Below are positions 9,001 to 16,151 of a stretch of DNA of 32,033 nucleotides, in pieces. The translations under genes and the position numbers were made by a program. Numbering within the stretch: the stretch's first letter is position 1; the number at the start of each line of letters is the position of its first letter. A model generated the notes under the pieces. That model worked only from the letters and a program-made list of their open reading frames with translations, did no database searches and was not told the origin of the DNA. This DNA is from Actinomycetes bacterium (GTDB taxonomy: Bacteria; Actinomycetota; Acidimicrobiia; Spongiisociales; SHLN01): contig JAHEJY010000016.1 of NCBI GenBank assembly GCA_024638625.1, forward strand, positions 1-32,033, given 5' to 3'.

Positions 9001-9453
9001 TCGATATCGAAGACCCCAATCGTCGTTTGTCTCTTCAAACACGAGTCGATTACCCATCACGGCCTTGGCCAATTTTCGGCGTCCCTTGGTGTGTTGCTCA
9101 GGCCCGAATGGGTGCCATAGTTCCCGGCGTCCATCGAGTTGGCGCGCAAGGATCGTTATTGGGCCAGAAAGACCAACCATGCGGTGAAGACGGTCGTCGG
9201 TTTCATAAGGAAGAAGCGCGTGGTCGGCATCGGTGCGCCCTGCCGTGAGCGTTCCCCGGCTCGACGCGAACATCCACAAATCCGAGCTGGAGACGATGCT
9301 CATCAGGAATGGTTCCATGCTCCCGATGTCGTCGATGCGGTAGTGCTCGACTCCGTCGATCTCGGTCAGTTGCCCCGTGGGCTCGGGCTGCTCGGCCTGC
9401 GCGGCTGGGGCGAGTCCATCCTTTGGCATTGTGCGGACCTGGTCATGGTTCAT
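6052..9453 (-). CDS. Large unassigned (alpha/alpha)6-type carbohydrate-active enzyme candidate
   Basis: About 1133 aa. I do not recognise a named family. Residues are numbered from the longest possible frame, which begins at 9504. The N-terminal third looks like the beta-sandwich of GH94/GH65-like enzymes: YRATWMPSPSFGWVRRIDV, then VTNTSGSGAEVEILDGL near 185-201. The rest is helical and carries conserved-looking motifs: YEGNWRDIFQNWEAL (485-499), TQRPEWNDANNA (666-677, similar to the DWND catalytic segment of GH94 phosphorylases), MYGYEGIGSIYWHMVGK (956-972) and HAGAQQPGMTGQVKE (1031-1045). No signal peptide is visible. Its place between the repressor and a GH3 beta-glucosidase supports a role on imported beta-gluco-oligosaccharides. 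The ATG at 9453 overlaps the repressor gene by 11 bp. The ATG at 9429 is an alternative. Confidence 0.65.
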   Translation of the reverse strand: MNHDQVRTMPKDGLAPAAQAEQPEPTGQLTEIDGVEHYRIDDIGSMEPFLMSIVSSSDLWMFASSRGTLTAGRTDADHALLPYETDDRLHRMVGLSGPITILARQLDGRRELWHPFGPEQHTKGRRKLAKAVMGNRLVFEETNDDWGLRYRATWMPSPSFGWVRRIDVTNTSGSGAEVEILDGLLDVMPSGVPSGVEQLLSNLVDAYKRSETGRWDTAAIYTVESAISDRSEPTESLTATAVWSHGTGRFEIHLDERVREAMIAGRTWPTTSLLTGRRGAYLVRGRVSVEPNESVTWSLVTDTGLDHAQVLDRTALAGDARNMDMVERDIAAGSANLRSLLAEADGYQETGERMADAHHLSNVLFNSMRGGGFPNARLVTIAHFLDHVRRWNGDVFERNRDAISSIGETVDFERLRAVVSGTDDADLIRLMLEYLPLAFSRRHGDPSRPWNRFSIHVQGESGEEVLGYEGNWRDIFQNWEALLMSYPAVIPNAVAKFLNASTIDGHNPYRITQDGVDWEVPDPHDPWSNIGYWGDHQIVYLHRLITLWERFDPGGIGSWLDQRAFVYADVPYTIADYSELVRDPRNTITFDSERADRVEERVRKLGNDGRLVVDASDAIVRVGLIEKLLVPALAKLTNLVPGGGIWMNTQRPEWNDANNALAGFGLSMVTSYHLHGYISMLRRLVETHAPDIVQLSGSSAGWVTALADTLDRFSGRDCHLDDRSRREVVDALGEIGDRQRSATSKGFDAEPVSVARSDIDLLLAGSLELLEDTLRTGRRPDGLYDSYNLVSFPTETEVRVDRLGPMLEGQVAVLSSGFLDAQSSLELIESLYASDMYRADQDSFMLYPVRQLPSFLDRNSIPGNDPRLAPLLDELTGAAAILVGDRVGNLHFSPEMVNVAAVKTALEHSTLDTAQRTTVLEVYESVFGHHAYTGRSGSMYGYEGIGSIYWHMVGKLLVAVQETYWAAIDRRDPATVIEALADAYRRIRSGLGFRKDPATWGAIPTDCYSHTPAHAGAQQPGMTGQVKEGILTRFGELGMRIVDGRISLCPGLLRADELIPDEREDGSAVLSFCGVGVQIEFGEIDEIRIRKNGAWDPPTPGLKLDPETSAAIFSRNLVIDGLRFTMAKDRRNL

Positions 9454-10492
9454 TTGCGGAGCCTTTGCGTCGCGGTTCAGGAAGGTTCGCCCCGCAGGTA
9501 TCACCCACCACCAACTCCACGGGCATGATTTCGGAGATCGGCGCGGCTAACGCGCCGCTTATCAGGTCATTCAGCAGTTCTACAGCCCGTGATCCGGTCT
9601 GCATCACCGGTTGACGGATCGTCGTCAGGATGGGGCTGGAACGGTCAGGCGCCAATCCATCGAATCCTATGATCGCAATGTCTTCGGGAACGCGGATGTT
9701 TTGTTCTTTCAGCGCCCTGAGAGCACCGAGGGCCATGGTGTCTGATGCCACGAAGACGGCGTCGGGTTCGCGTGCGATCAGCTTCTTCATTGCCTCATAG
9801 CCGCTTGATTCTGAGAAGTCACCGTCTTCACGAAGATTTCGCTGCAGCACCCTGTCGCATTCGGCGAGGCCTTCGACGAAGCCAGTCAGACGATCGGCTC
9901 CGGCAGTCGTTCCAGTTGGTGCTCCAATCATTCCGATTCGCTGATAACCGAGACTGCACAGATGGTTGGCGGCAAGTGCTGCACCGCCTCTGTTGTCAAC
10001 GTCCACATAACTGACTCCGTCCGCATCCGGGCGACCCACAACAACGACCGGGATTTCACCATTCGAGATACGTGCCAACAAAGGGTCGCCCATACGCGTC
10101 GCGGTAATGACCAAACCATCGAGGAAACCAGGAGTGACCACCCGTGGGTACAGCCGGCTTTCCTCCTCCTCATTCTGAAAAAGAAACAGGGAAAGCGTGT
10201 TGCCTGATGGGTTGCTGGCGGCGCTGATGCCCTGAATCAGGCGAGCGAAATAGGGATCTTCGAACAGGCTGTGAACCCGGCTCGGGATGACCAGGCCGAT
10301 AACGCCCGTACGGCCAGACACGAGCGACCGTGCCGCCAGGTTGGGCGCGTAGCCGGTGAGCCGGATGACCTCCTTGACCCGGTCCCTCACGTCGGGGCTG
10401 ACGCTCGCCTGATCGTTGATGACGCGAGAAACCGTTGACCGAGAAACTCCTGCGAGCCGACCGATTGATTCGAGAGTGAGGTTTTGTGTCAT
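9443..10492 (-). CDS. LacI-family transcriptional repressor, CebR/CelR-like
   Basis: The 349-aa protein has an N-terminal helix-turn-helix (LTLESIGRLAGVSRSTVSRVINDQ), the hinge helix region (LTGYAPNLAARSLVSGRTGVIG) and a periplasmic-binding-like sensor domain ending in IAIIGFDGLAPDRSSPILTTIRQP. The frame extends 34 codons further upstream across the operator region. The ATG at 10492 places the helix-turn-helix at the usual distance from the N terminus. It heads a leftward operon with the large glycosidase-like protein and the GH3 enzyme and diverges from the sugar-importer operon. Two boxes resembling the TGGGAGCGCTCCCA operator known for Thermobifida CelR and Streptomyces CebR lie in the shared promoter region, so a beta-gluco-oligosaccharide inducer and self-repression are likely. 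Confidence 0.9.
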   Translation of the reverse strand: MTQNLTLESIGRLAGVSRSTVSRVINDQASVSPDVRDRVKEVIRLTGYAPNLAARSLVSGRTGVIGLVIPSRVHSLFEDPYFARLIQGISAASNPSGNTLSLFLFQNEEEESRLYPRVVTPGFLDGLVITATRMGDPLLARISNGEIPVVVVGRPDADGVSYVDVDNRGGAALAANHLCSLGYQRIGMIGAPTGTTAGADRLTGFVEGLAECDRVLQRNLREDGDFSESSGYEAMKKLIAREPDAVFVASDTMALGALRALKEQNIRVPEDIAIIGFDGLAPDRSSPILTTIRQPVMQTGSRAVELLNDLISGALAAPISEIMPVELVVGDTCGANLPEPRRKGSANEP

Positions 10493-10564
10493 GTTCGAGT
10501 TGGTGCGGCTCCGATTGGTATGTGGCGGGGTGACCACTTCTGATTGATTGATTGACCCAGGTGA

Positions 10565-10576
10565 GAGAGCGCTCTC
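10565..10576. promoter_or_regulatory. CelR/CebR-like operator O1, controls the repressor operon
   Basis: GAGAGCGCTCTC is a perfect 12-bp palindrome. It lies just downstream of the leftward -10 element (10580-10585), where bound repressor would block initiation. With flanks on the minus strand it reads TGAGAGCGCTCTCT, close to the known CelR box TGGGAGCGCTCCCA. Confidence 0.8.
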
Positions 10577-10579
10577 ATG

Positions 10580-10608
10580 AAGATAGTTGGTCACGAACCC
10601 GTTATCAA
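10580..10608 (-). promoter_or_regulatory. Predicted sigma70-type promoter for the lacI-glycosidase operon
   Basis: On the minus strand TTGATA (10608-10603) and TATCTT (10585-10580) are separated by exactly 17 bp. The -10 element is about 90 bases upstream of the repressor ATG and is followed at once by operator O1. Its -35 element lies one base from the -35 of the rightward promoter, so the two promoters are back to back. Confidence 0.65.
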
Positions 10609-10609
10609 C

Positions 10610-10638
10610 TTGACCTTTGTTTCACGTCGTCCTATATT
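10610..10638 (+). promoter_or_regulatory. Predicted sigma70-type promoter for the sugar-importer operon
   Basis: TTGACC (10610-10615) and TATATT (10633-10638) are separated by 17 bp. Operator O2 begins two bases after the -10 element and would cover the expected transcription start. The leader to the lipoprotein ATG is about 50 bases and contains AAGGAG at 10679-10684. Confidence 0.7.
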
Positions 10639-10640
10639 CC

Positions 10641-10654
10641 TGAGAGCGCTCCCA
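10641..10654. promoter_or_regulatory. CelR/CebR-like operator O2, controls the importer operon
   Basis: TGAGAGCGCTCCCA differs at one position from TGGGAGCGCTCCCA, the operator established for CelR/CebR regulators of cellulose and cellobiose genes in actinobacteria. It overlaps the predicted start of rightward transcription. Confidence 0.85.
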
Positions 10655-10696
10655 ATTGACCGGGGGTGGTTTTCCTACAAGGAGAGAAACAAGAGC

Positions 10697-12076
10697 ATGA
10701 AGAAGATCTTCAACATACGGTTGCTTGCCGTGCTGTTGGCGATGAGCATGGTGGCCGCCGCATGTGGTGGCGACGATGGCTCATCGGAGACAACGGCCGC
10801 AGGCTCTACAGAAACGACCGAAGCAGGCACCACGGACACAACGGCAGCGCCAGTCGATGATGTGACGCTGTCCGTCCTCATCCACTCGCAGGAACCGATG
10901 ACGTCGTTCGTGCAGACGTTCAGCCGGAACTTCGAGGAGTCCCATCCGGGCGTCACGGTTGACGTTTCAGTCGTCAGCGCCGACGATCTGGCGACGGTCA
11001 CACAGACCCGCTTGTCTGCGAATGACATCGACGTCATCGACATGTTCGGATTCGCCAATCCGGTCCAGCCCTATATGGGTGGGGCGACGCCGCCCGCCTG
11101 GCAGACTCTGATCGACGCCGGCCTACTTTTGGACATCACGGATGAGCCGTGGGTCGCGAATTACGACGAGCCTTCCATTGAGCAGGCCGGCTCGTTCGAC
11201 GGACGCGTGTACTCGGTCAACCTGGGTCGTACCGTCTATGGGGGAATGTTCGTCAACAATGACCTGCTTGCGGAGGTTGGTGTCGACATTCCGACCACGT
11301 GGAGCGAGCTCGTTTCCGTATGCGAAGCTGTGAAGGCCGCCGGCAACGAGTGCATGACCACCGGCGGTGCCGATGGCTGGCCAGTCTTCGTGGGCGCATA
11401 TGGACTGCTCGGTTCCCTGTACCCCGACCAGGCTGGCCTGGTAGAGGGTCTCTATACCGGCACCGTCAAGTGGGACGACGAGAGCACACTCGAGCTGTGG
11501 AGCCGTTATCAGACGTATGCCCAGGATATGCTCGAATCCGGGGTGACCGGTCTGGGTCACGACGCAGCCACCTTCCGCTATGCGGCCGGTGACGTTGCGT
11601 TCTTGCCGACCGGAGCCTGGCAGGCCCCCAATCTGGAAGGCGAGGCGGATTTCGATTGGACATACGTTCCCTTCCCCGGAAGCGACAACGCCGCCGACAA
11701 CCAGTACCTGTTCGGCAAGTACGATCAGGGTTGGTCGATTGCTGCCAATTCGCCGAACGTAGAGCTCGCCAAGGAATACGTGGGTGCATTCTCGGATCCG
11801 GCCAACTATCAGGCGTTTGTTGACGAAACCGGCTTCATTCCGACCCAGCCGACGGCCACACTCGAGACGACACTCGGCCAGGCGATCAACCCGCTCCTCG
11901 AGAACTATCGAGTCGGGTACGAGCAGTTCTGGTTGGATCCGGCAGGCGCCGGCCAATGGGCCAACGGCGGGCAGGGCGCCTCGTGGTTCCAGCCCTTCAA
12001 TGAATGGGACGATCCGGTAGCCCTGGCCATGCAGGCACAGGCTGACCTGCAAGCCGCGCTGGATGCCCTCTCGTAG
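10697..12076 (+). CDS. ABC sugar transporter substrate-binding lipoprotein (family 1)
   Basis: The 459-aa extracellular solute-binding protein starts MKKIFNIRLLAVLLAMSMVAAAC, a lipoprotein signal with cysteine at residue 23. An acidic Thr-rich linker follows, then the family 1 fold. Segments such as FSRNFEESHPGVTVDV, GRTVYGGMFVNNDLLAEVGVDIPTTWSELV and GDVAFLPTGAWQAPNL are typical of sugar binders. The frame is open 40 codons further upstream, but the ATG at 10697 has the signal peptide and an AAGGAG site 12 bases before it. It captures oligosaccharides for the two permeases downstream. The locus suggests beta-gluco-oligosaccharides, which is inference. Confidence 0.92.
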   Translation: MKKIFNIRLLAVLLAMSMVAAACGGDDGSSETTAAGSTETTEAGTTDTTAAPVDDVTLSVLIHSQEPMTSFVQTFSRNFEESHPGVTVDVSVVSADDLATVTQTRLSANDIDVIDMFGFANPVQPYMGGATPPAWQTLIDAGLLLDITDEPWVANYDEPSIEQAGSFDGRVYSVNLGRTVYGGMFVNNDLLAEVGVDIPTTWSELVSVCEAVKAAGNECMTTGGADGWPVFVGAYGLLGSLYPDQAGLVEGLYTGTVKWDDESTLELWSRYQTYAQDMLESGVTGLGHDAATFRYAAGDVAFLPTGAWQAPNLEGEADFDWTYVPFPGSDNAADNQYLFGKYDQGWSIAANSPNVELAKEYVGAFSDPANYQAFVDETGFIPTQPTATLETTLGQAINPLLENYRVGYEQFWLDPAGAGQWANGGQGASWFQPFNEWDDPVALAMQAQADLQAALDALS

Positions 12077-12088
12077 CGTTGCTAGAAA

Positions 12089-12126
12089 GGGTGCGGATTT
12101 CTTGCCTAGGCAAGAAATCCGCACCC
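12089..12126. terminator. Perfect 38-bp palindrome between binding-protein and permease genes
   Basis: Bases 12089-12126 form a perfect palindrome centred on CCTAGG, and short GCTAG/CTAGC flanks (12081-12085 and 12129-12133) could add an outer stem. No T-run follows. It lies 12 bases after the binding-protein stop and about 40 before the permease start. In other ABC operons such stems act as partial terminators or mRNA 3-prime stabilisers that keep binding-protein levels above permease levels. That role is inferred here. Confidence 0.7.
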
Positions 12127-12167
12127 GGCTAGCCCGAATCAAACCACCCGGATCAAGCTAGGAACCG

Positions 12168-13112
12168 ATGGCTGTTGAAGTAGTCAAGAAGAACTATCTC
12201 TTCGGAGGGGGCTGGAAAAGCTGGACGCCCGTCTTTCTCCTGCTGCCTGGTTTCGGACTGTATCTGCTGATCGCCTTCGGTCCTTCGCTGGCAACGGCCG
12301 GCTATTCATTGACCGATGCGACCGGGGTCCGGGGTGCTCCTGTCAACTGGATCGGGTTCGATAACTACGACGAGTTCTTGTTCCGCGGACTCGCCTCCCG
12401 CGACAATATCGCCGCGCTGAATCGAACTCTGATTTTCTCATTTCTGGTCACCACCGTCCAATTCAGCCTGGGCCTGGGGCTAGCCCTCCTACTGAATCAG
12501 CGGCTGAAGGGGCGGACATTCTTTCGCACTCTTTTCTTCCTGCCCGTCATCCTCGGTGTGGTCATCCAGGGACTGATGTGGAAGCTCTTCCTGCTCCCCA
12601 ACGGCGGTCCCGTTTCCGAGGTTTTCGGATTGTTCGGCATACAGTCCGAATTCCTTGGTGGACAGCCCAGCGAGGCATTTCTCTGGGTGATCGTCGTTCA
12701 GATTTGGGCCAATGTCGGCATCACGATGGTGATCTTTCTGGCCGGGATGCAGACAATCGACGAGGACCTCTATGAAGCGGCGCGAATTGACGGTGCCGGC
12801 GGCTGGAATCTCTTCAGGAACATCACCTGGCCGCAGTTGACGCCTGCTATCAATACGAACTTCCTCCTCAATATCATTGGTTCACTCCAGGCGTGGCAGT
12901 TGTTCTTGGTTCTCATCGGTTACAAGAACGGCACCCAGGTACTCGGTTACGAGATATTCGCACAGGGGTTCGGCCAAACCGGTGGGGTGTCAGCTGCCTT
13001 CAGGCAAGGGTTTGCTGCGGCGGCGTCGATTGTGCTATTCGTGCTCGTGTTGGTCCTGGGACTCTCTGCCAACTGGTTCGTCAATCGCAGAGAGAAGAAG
13101 TACCTCGGATGA
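12168..13112 (+). CDS. ABC sugar transporter permease 1 (MalF/UgpA type)
   Basis: This 314-aa inner-membrane protein starts with a short basic N terminus and a long hydrophobic helix (PVFLLLPGFGLYLLIAFGPSLATAGYSL), followed by five or so further helices. The EAARIDGAGGWNLFRNITWPQL stretch is the EAA loop that docks onto the ATPase. The ATG at 12168 follows an AGGA site. The stop overlaps the start of permease 2 by the ATGA coupling. No ATPase gene lies in the locus, so it probably uses a shared MsmK/UgpC-like subunit encoded elsewhere. Confidence 0.93.
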   Translation: MAVEVVKKNYLFGGGWKSWTPVFLLLPGFGLYLLIAFGPSLATAGYSLTDATGVRGAPVNWIGFDNYDEFLFRGLASRDNIAALNRTLIFSFLVTTVQFSLGLGLALLLNQRLKGRTFFRTLFFLPVILGVVIQGLMWKLFLLPNGGPVSEVFGLFGIQSEFLGGQPSEAFLWVIVVQIWANVGITMVIFLAGMQTIDEDLYEAARIDGAGGWNLFRNITWPQLTPAINTNFLLNIIGSLQAWQLFLVLIGYKNGTQVLGYEIFAQGFGQTGGVSAAFRQGFAAAASIVLFVLVLVLGLSANWFVNRREKKYLG

Positions 13113-13972
13113 CCGCTCCAACGATCGAAAAAGAGACCCCGGTCATCCACGAGCCCAGTAAGCCGTTCCCGTGGCTCAAGGTCATCTCGTATGTCATCCT
13201 GGTTGTGGTTGCGATCCTGTACATCGCCCCACTGTTCATGTTGGTCAACGCTTCGTTCAAATCGCTGGCCGAGTTCTTCAAGGATCCGATCAGCCCGGTA
13301 TCGGACCTGAACTTCGAGAACTACACCAATGCCTGGGAGCGAGCGAACTTCTCGCGCTACATGGTCAACTCGGTGATCTATGCGGCGGTGGCGACGGCTG
13401 TATTTGTCATCACTTCCGTGTTCGTGGCATTCCCGATCGCCCGCGGTCTTGTCAAGGGCTCCGGAGCGCTGCTCACGCTGTATGTGGTTGCCCTGTTCTT
13501 GCCGCCGGCGCTGATTCCACAATTCCAGTTGATCTTGAACCTCGGTGTATACAACACCCGCCTCGGCTACATCATGCTCTTCGTCGTCAACCCAATCGGA
13601 ATGATCATTTTGGTGAACTACATCAAGTCGATCCCCCGTGAACTGGACGAGTCGGCGGCAATGGACGGGTGCGGCTACTTCCGGTTCGTGTGGTCGGTTG
13701 TTCTACCACTCATACGCCCAGCGGTCGCAACCGTGACAGTGCTGCACGCTATCGGCATCTGGAACGAGCTGATCCTCCCGACGATCTACTTGACAAACGC
13801 GGAGTTGTATCCCATCACCCGGGGTCTGATCGTTTTCGAAGGTCAATACGGGAGTGATTGGCCGGGCCTTGCCGCAGCTGTTCTCATGCTGATGCTTCCC
13901 ATGCTGTTCCTCTTCATATTGATGCAGCGGTACATCATTGGCGGTCTGACCGCCGGCGCCGTCAAGGGCTAG
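13109..13972 (+). CDS. ABC sugar transporter permease 2 (MalG/UgpE type)
   Basis: This 287-aa partner permease starts MTAPTIEKETPVIHEPSK and has six predicted membrane helices, beginning with VISYVILVVVAILYIAPLFMLV. The EAA-like loop is ELDESAAMDGCGYFRFVWSVVLP. The ATG overlaps the TGA of permease 1 (ATGA). The reading frame is open upstream inside permease 1, but that part is not membrane-like and is rejected. The usual MalG C-terminal end (RYIIGGLTAGAVKG) is present, so the gene is complete. Confidence 0.93.
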   Translation: MTAPTIEKETPVIHEPSKPFPWLKVISYVILVVVAILYIAPLFMLVNASFKSLAEFFKDPISPVSDLNFENYTNAWERANFSRYMVNSVIYAAVATAVFVITSVFVAFPIARGLVKGSGALLTLYVVALFLPPALIPQFQLILNLGVYNTRLGYIMLFVVNPIGMIILVNYIKSIPRELDESAAMDGCGYFRFVWSVVLPLIRPAVATVTVLHAIGIWNELILPTIYLTNAELYPITRGLIVFEGQYGSDWPGLAAAVLMLMLPMLFLFILMQRYIIGGLTAGAVKG

Positions 13973-14062
13973 CGTGACGCGGCAACAACCGCTGCCGTCG
14001 GGGCACATGCCGTGGCATACGTGGGGGTCGATTCAGCAGGCCACAGTGTCGCGAACCGGAAC

Positions 14063-15271
14063 ATGATGGCGGACGTGGTCACAATCTCTGATGTCCAGGT
14101 GATACTGACCCAGCCGGGGTCGTCCCGTCTTGTCATCGTCAGGGTGCTCACGTCCGAACCCGGTCTCTATGGATTGGGCTGTGCCACATTCACCCAGCGC
14201 ACCTTTGCTGTTCAGGCAGCTATCGAGCGTCACCTCAAGCCGTTTCTCATCGGACGTGACGTGGACCGCATCGAAGAGTTATGGCAGATGTCGATGGTTC
14301 ACGGGTACTGGCGCAATGGTCCGGTGCTCAACAACGCCATTTCGGGTGTAGATCAGGCGTTATGGGACATCAAGGGCAAGCGGGCCGGAATGCCGGTTTA
14401 TCAACTTCTCGGCGGCAAGGTCCGCGAAGCTGCTGCGGTCTATGTTCATGCCGACGGCTCCGATCCCCAGGCGGTGGCCGACGATGCCCAGAGTCTGGTC
14501 GAACAAGGTTATCGGCACGTACGGGTTCAGATGGGGGGCTACGGAGGTCCGGTATCGGGCATGCATCGACCAAAGGACCCGCCCGATGGCAACTACTTCG
14601 ATCCCCGTTCATATAGCCGGGCGATGTTGGAGATGATCGATCACGTCCGTGGCCGGCTGGATGTATCTATCGAACTTCTGCACGACGTCCATGAGCGGCT
14701 GCATCCCATCGACGCGGTGCAATTCGCCAAAGACGTCGAGCCGTACCGTTTGTTCTTTCTCGAAGATCCCTTGGCTCCGGAAGACATCGGATGGTTCAAC
14801 ACAATTCGGCAACAGACGGCCACGCCGCTGGCGATGGGGGAGTTGTTCAACAATCCGCACGAGTGGCGGCCCTTGATCACTCGTCAGCTCATCGATTTCG
14901 TGCGGATGCACGTCAGCCAGATCGGAGGGATTACACCCGCCCGCAAGGTTGCCGAGTTTGCCGATACGTTTGGAATTCGTACCGCCTGGCACGGACCGAG
15001 CGACACGTCACCTATCGGTCATGCAGCCAACCTTCACCTCGACGTGTGGGCACCTAACTTCGGCATCCAGGAGTGGTATCGCCCCGCTGAGGTCGAGTAT
15101 GAAATGTTTCCCGGGATGCCGCGGGTAGAGGATGGCTACCTCTATCCCAATGATCAGCCAGGACTCGGCATAGAGATCGATGAGGGATTGGCGGCGAAGT
15201 TCCCGGTGGATGAGATCGTCGAGCAGTGGACCCAGACCCGGTTGCCTGACGGGGGCCCGGCCCGGCCATGA
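14063..15271 (+). CDS. Enolase-superfamily acid-sugar dehydratase, ManD/RspA type
   Basis: The 402-aa product has the size of D-mannonate dehydratases of the ManD group and its signature [10 protein letters not shown]. Numbered from the ATG at 14063, the magnesium ligands are Asp208, Glu234 (FLEDP) and Glu260 (MGELFNN), with catalytic His210. These sit exactly two residues before D210, E236, E262 and H212 of Novosphingobium Man[19 protein letters not shown] is also conserved. An earlier GTG at 14012 adds 17 atypical residues and is not preferred. Members range from efficient mannonate dehydratases to weak gluconate dehydratases, both giving 2-keto-3-deoxygluconate. The loop after RVQMGGYGG differs from what I recall of E. 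coli RspA, so the substrate is open. Confidence 0.85.
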   Translation: MMADVVTISDVQVILTQPGSSRLVIVRVLTSEPGLYGLGCATFTQRTFAVQAAIERHLKPFLIGRDVDRIEELWQMSMVHGYWRNGPVLNNAISGVDQALWDIKGKRAGMPVYQLLGGKVREAAAVYVHADGSDPQAVADDAQSLVEQGYRHVRVQMGGYGGPVSGMHRPKDPPDGNYFDPRSYSRAMLEMIDHVRGRLDVSIELLHDVHERLHPIDAVQFAKDVEPYRLFFLEDPLAPEDIGWFNTIRQQTATPLAMGELFNNPHEWRPLITRQLIDFVRMHVSQIGGITPARKVAEFADTFGIRTAWHGPSDTSPIGHAANLHLDVWAPNFGIQEWYRPAEVEYEMFPGMPRVEDGYLYPNDQPGLGIEIDEGLAAKFPVDEIVEQWTQTRLPDGGPARP

Positions 15272-16149
15272 CTGGCTTTCCGGGCGTCCCGACTGACATT
15301 GCCTCCGTCATCGGTTCGATAACACCGCGCTATGCGGGGCTTACCGGCAAGGTCGCGGTGGTGACCGGTGCCGCCAAGGGCATCGGACAGAGCATCGCGG
15401 CGCGATTGGCGACCGAAGGGATGCGCATCGTTGCCGCAGACATCGATGGGGAAGCGCTCAAGCTCACTGCCGAAGGGTTGCGAGCGTCCGGCGCCATCGT
15501 TCTCGAGGTGACCGGCGACGTCAGCCGGGCCGCCGATATCGATGCCCTGTTCGAGTCGGCGCTTGCGACTTTCGGCACCGTCGACGTTATGGTCAACAAC
15601 GCCGCCAATCTCCGGCGAAGCCGACTGCTCGACGAACACGACGCGCTCCTAGAGCAGCAGCTCGCTACAAACGTCGCCGGGCCGTACCGCTGCTCGCAGA
15701 AGGCCGCTGCCATCATGCGTGATATGGGCGGCGGCAACATCGTCCACATCTCGTCGGTCGGCGCCGTTCGGGCCCACCACCGGGGCTTTCCATACGATGT
15801 CACCAAGGGTGCGATCAACGCCATGACCCGGGCCATGGCCATCGATCTCGGCGGGTATGGAATTCGCGTCAATGCCATTGGGCCGGGCGTTACTCACACG
15901 TACCGGGTTGACGCAGGCGCCCGTACGGATCCAGAGTCGTATCGCGCCACGTCCGAACGAATCCCGCTTGGCAGATTTGGGCGTCCGTCAGATATCGCGT
16001 CGCTGGTGGCATTCCTGATATCGGAAGAAGCCGACTACATAACGGGACAGGTCATTTACGTCGACGGCGGCATCACCGCGCAGTTGAGTCCACAGGGGCC
16101 GAATGGTCTCGAGAAGAGCGATCGAGCAATCGACGAGATGAAGGGATGA
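15268..16149 (+). CDS. SDR-family NAD(P)-dependent oxidoreductase
   Basis: The 293-aa classical short-chain dehydrogenase has the cofactor motif TGAAKGIG (33-40), NNAA (110-113), a catalytic serine in ISSVG (162-163) and YDVTK (Tyr176, Lys180). It carries an unusual 24-residue N-terminal extension. The C-terminal tail runs past the usual GGITAQ end by about 20 residues. It is coupled by ATGA overlaps to the dehydratase upstream and the GH16 gene downstream. Its partner suggests oxidation or reduction of a sugar, sugar acid or lactone, such as glucose to gluconate or fructuronate to mannonate. Sequence alone does not decide. Confidence 0.87.
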   Translation: MTGFPGVPTDIASVIGSITPRYAGLTGKVAVVTGAAKGIGQSIAARLATEGMRIVAADIDGEALKLTAEGLRASGAIVLEVTGDVSRAADIDALFESALATFGTVDVMVNNAANLRRSRLLDEHDALLEQQLATNVAGPYRCSQKAAAIMRDMGGGNIVHISSVGAVRAHHRGFPYDVTKGAINAMTRAMAIDLGGYGIRVNAIGPGVTHTYRVDAGARTDPESYRATSERIPLGRFGRPSDIASLVAFLISEEADYITGQVIYVDGGITAQLSPQGPNGLEKSDRAIDEMKG

Positions 16150-16151
16150 CG

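Noticed and set aside
11123-12142. 339-aa open frame antisense to the ABC binding-protein gene
   Set aside because: It lies opposite a well-recognised lipoprotein gene, runs through the palindrome and shows no domain or ribosome site.
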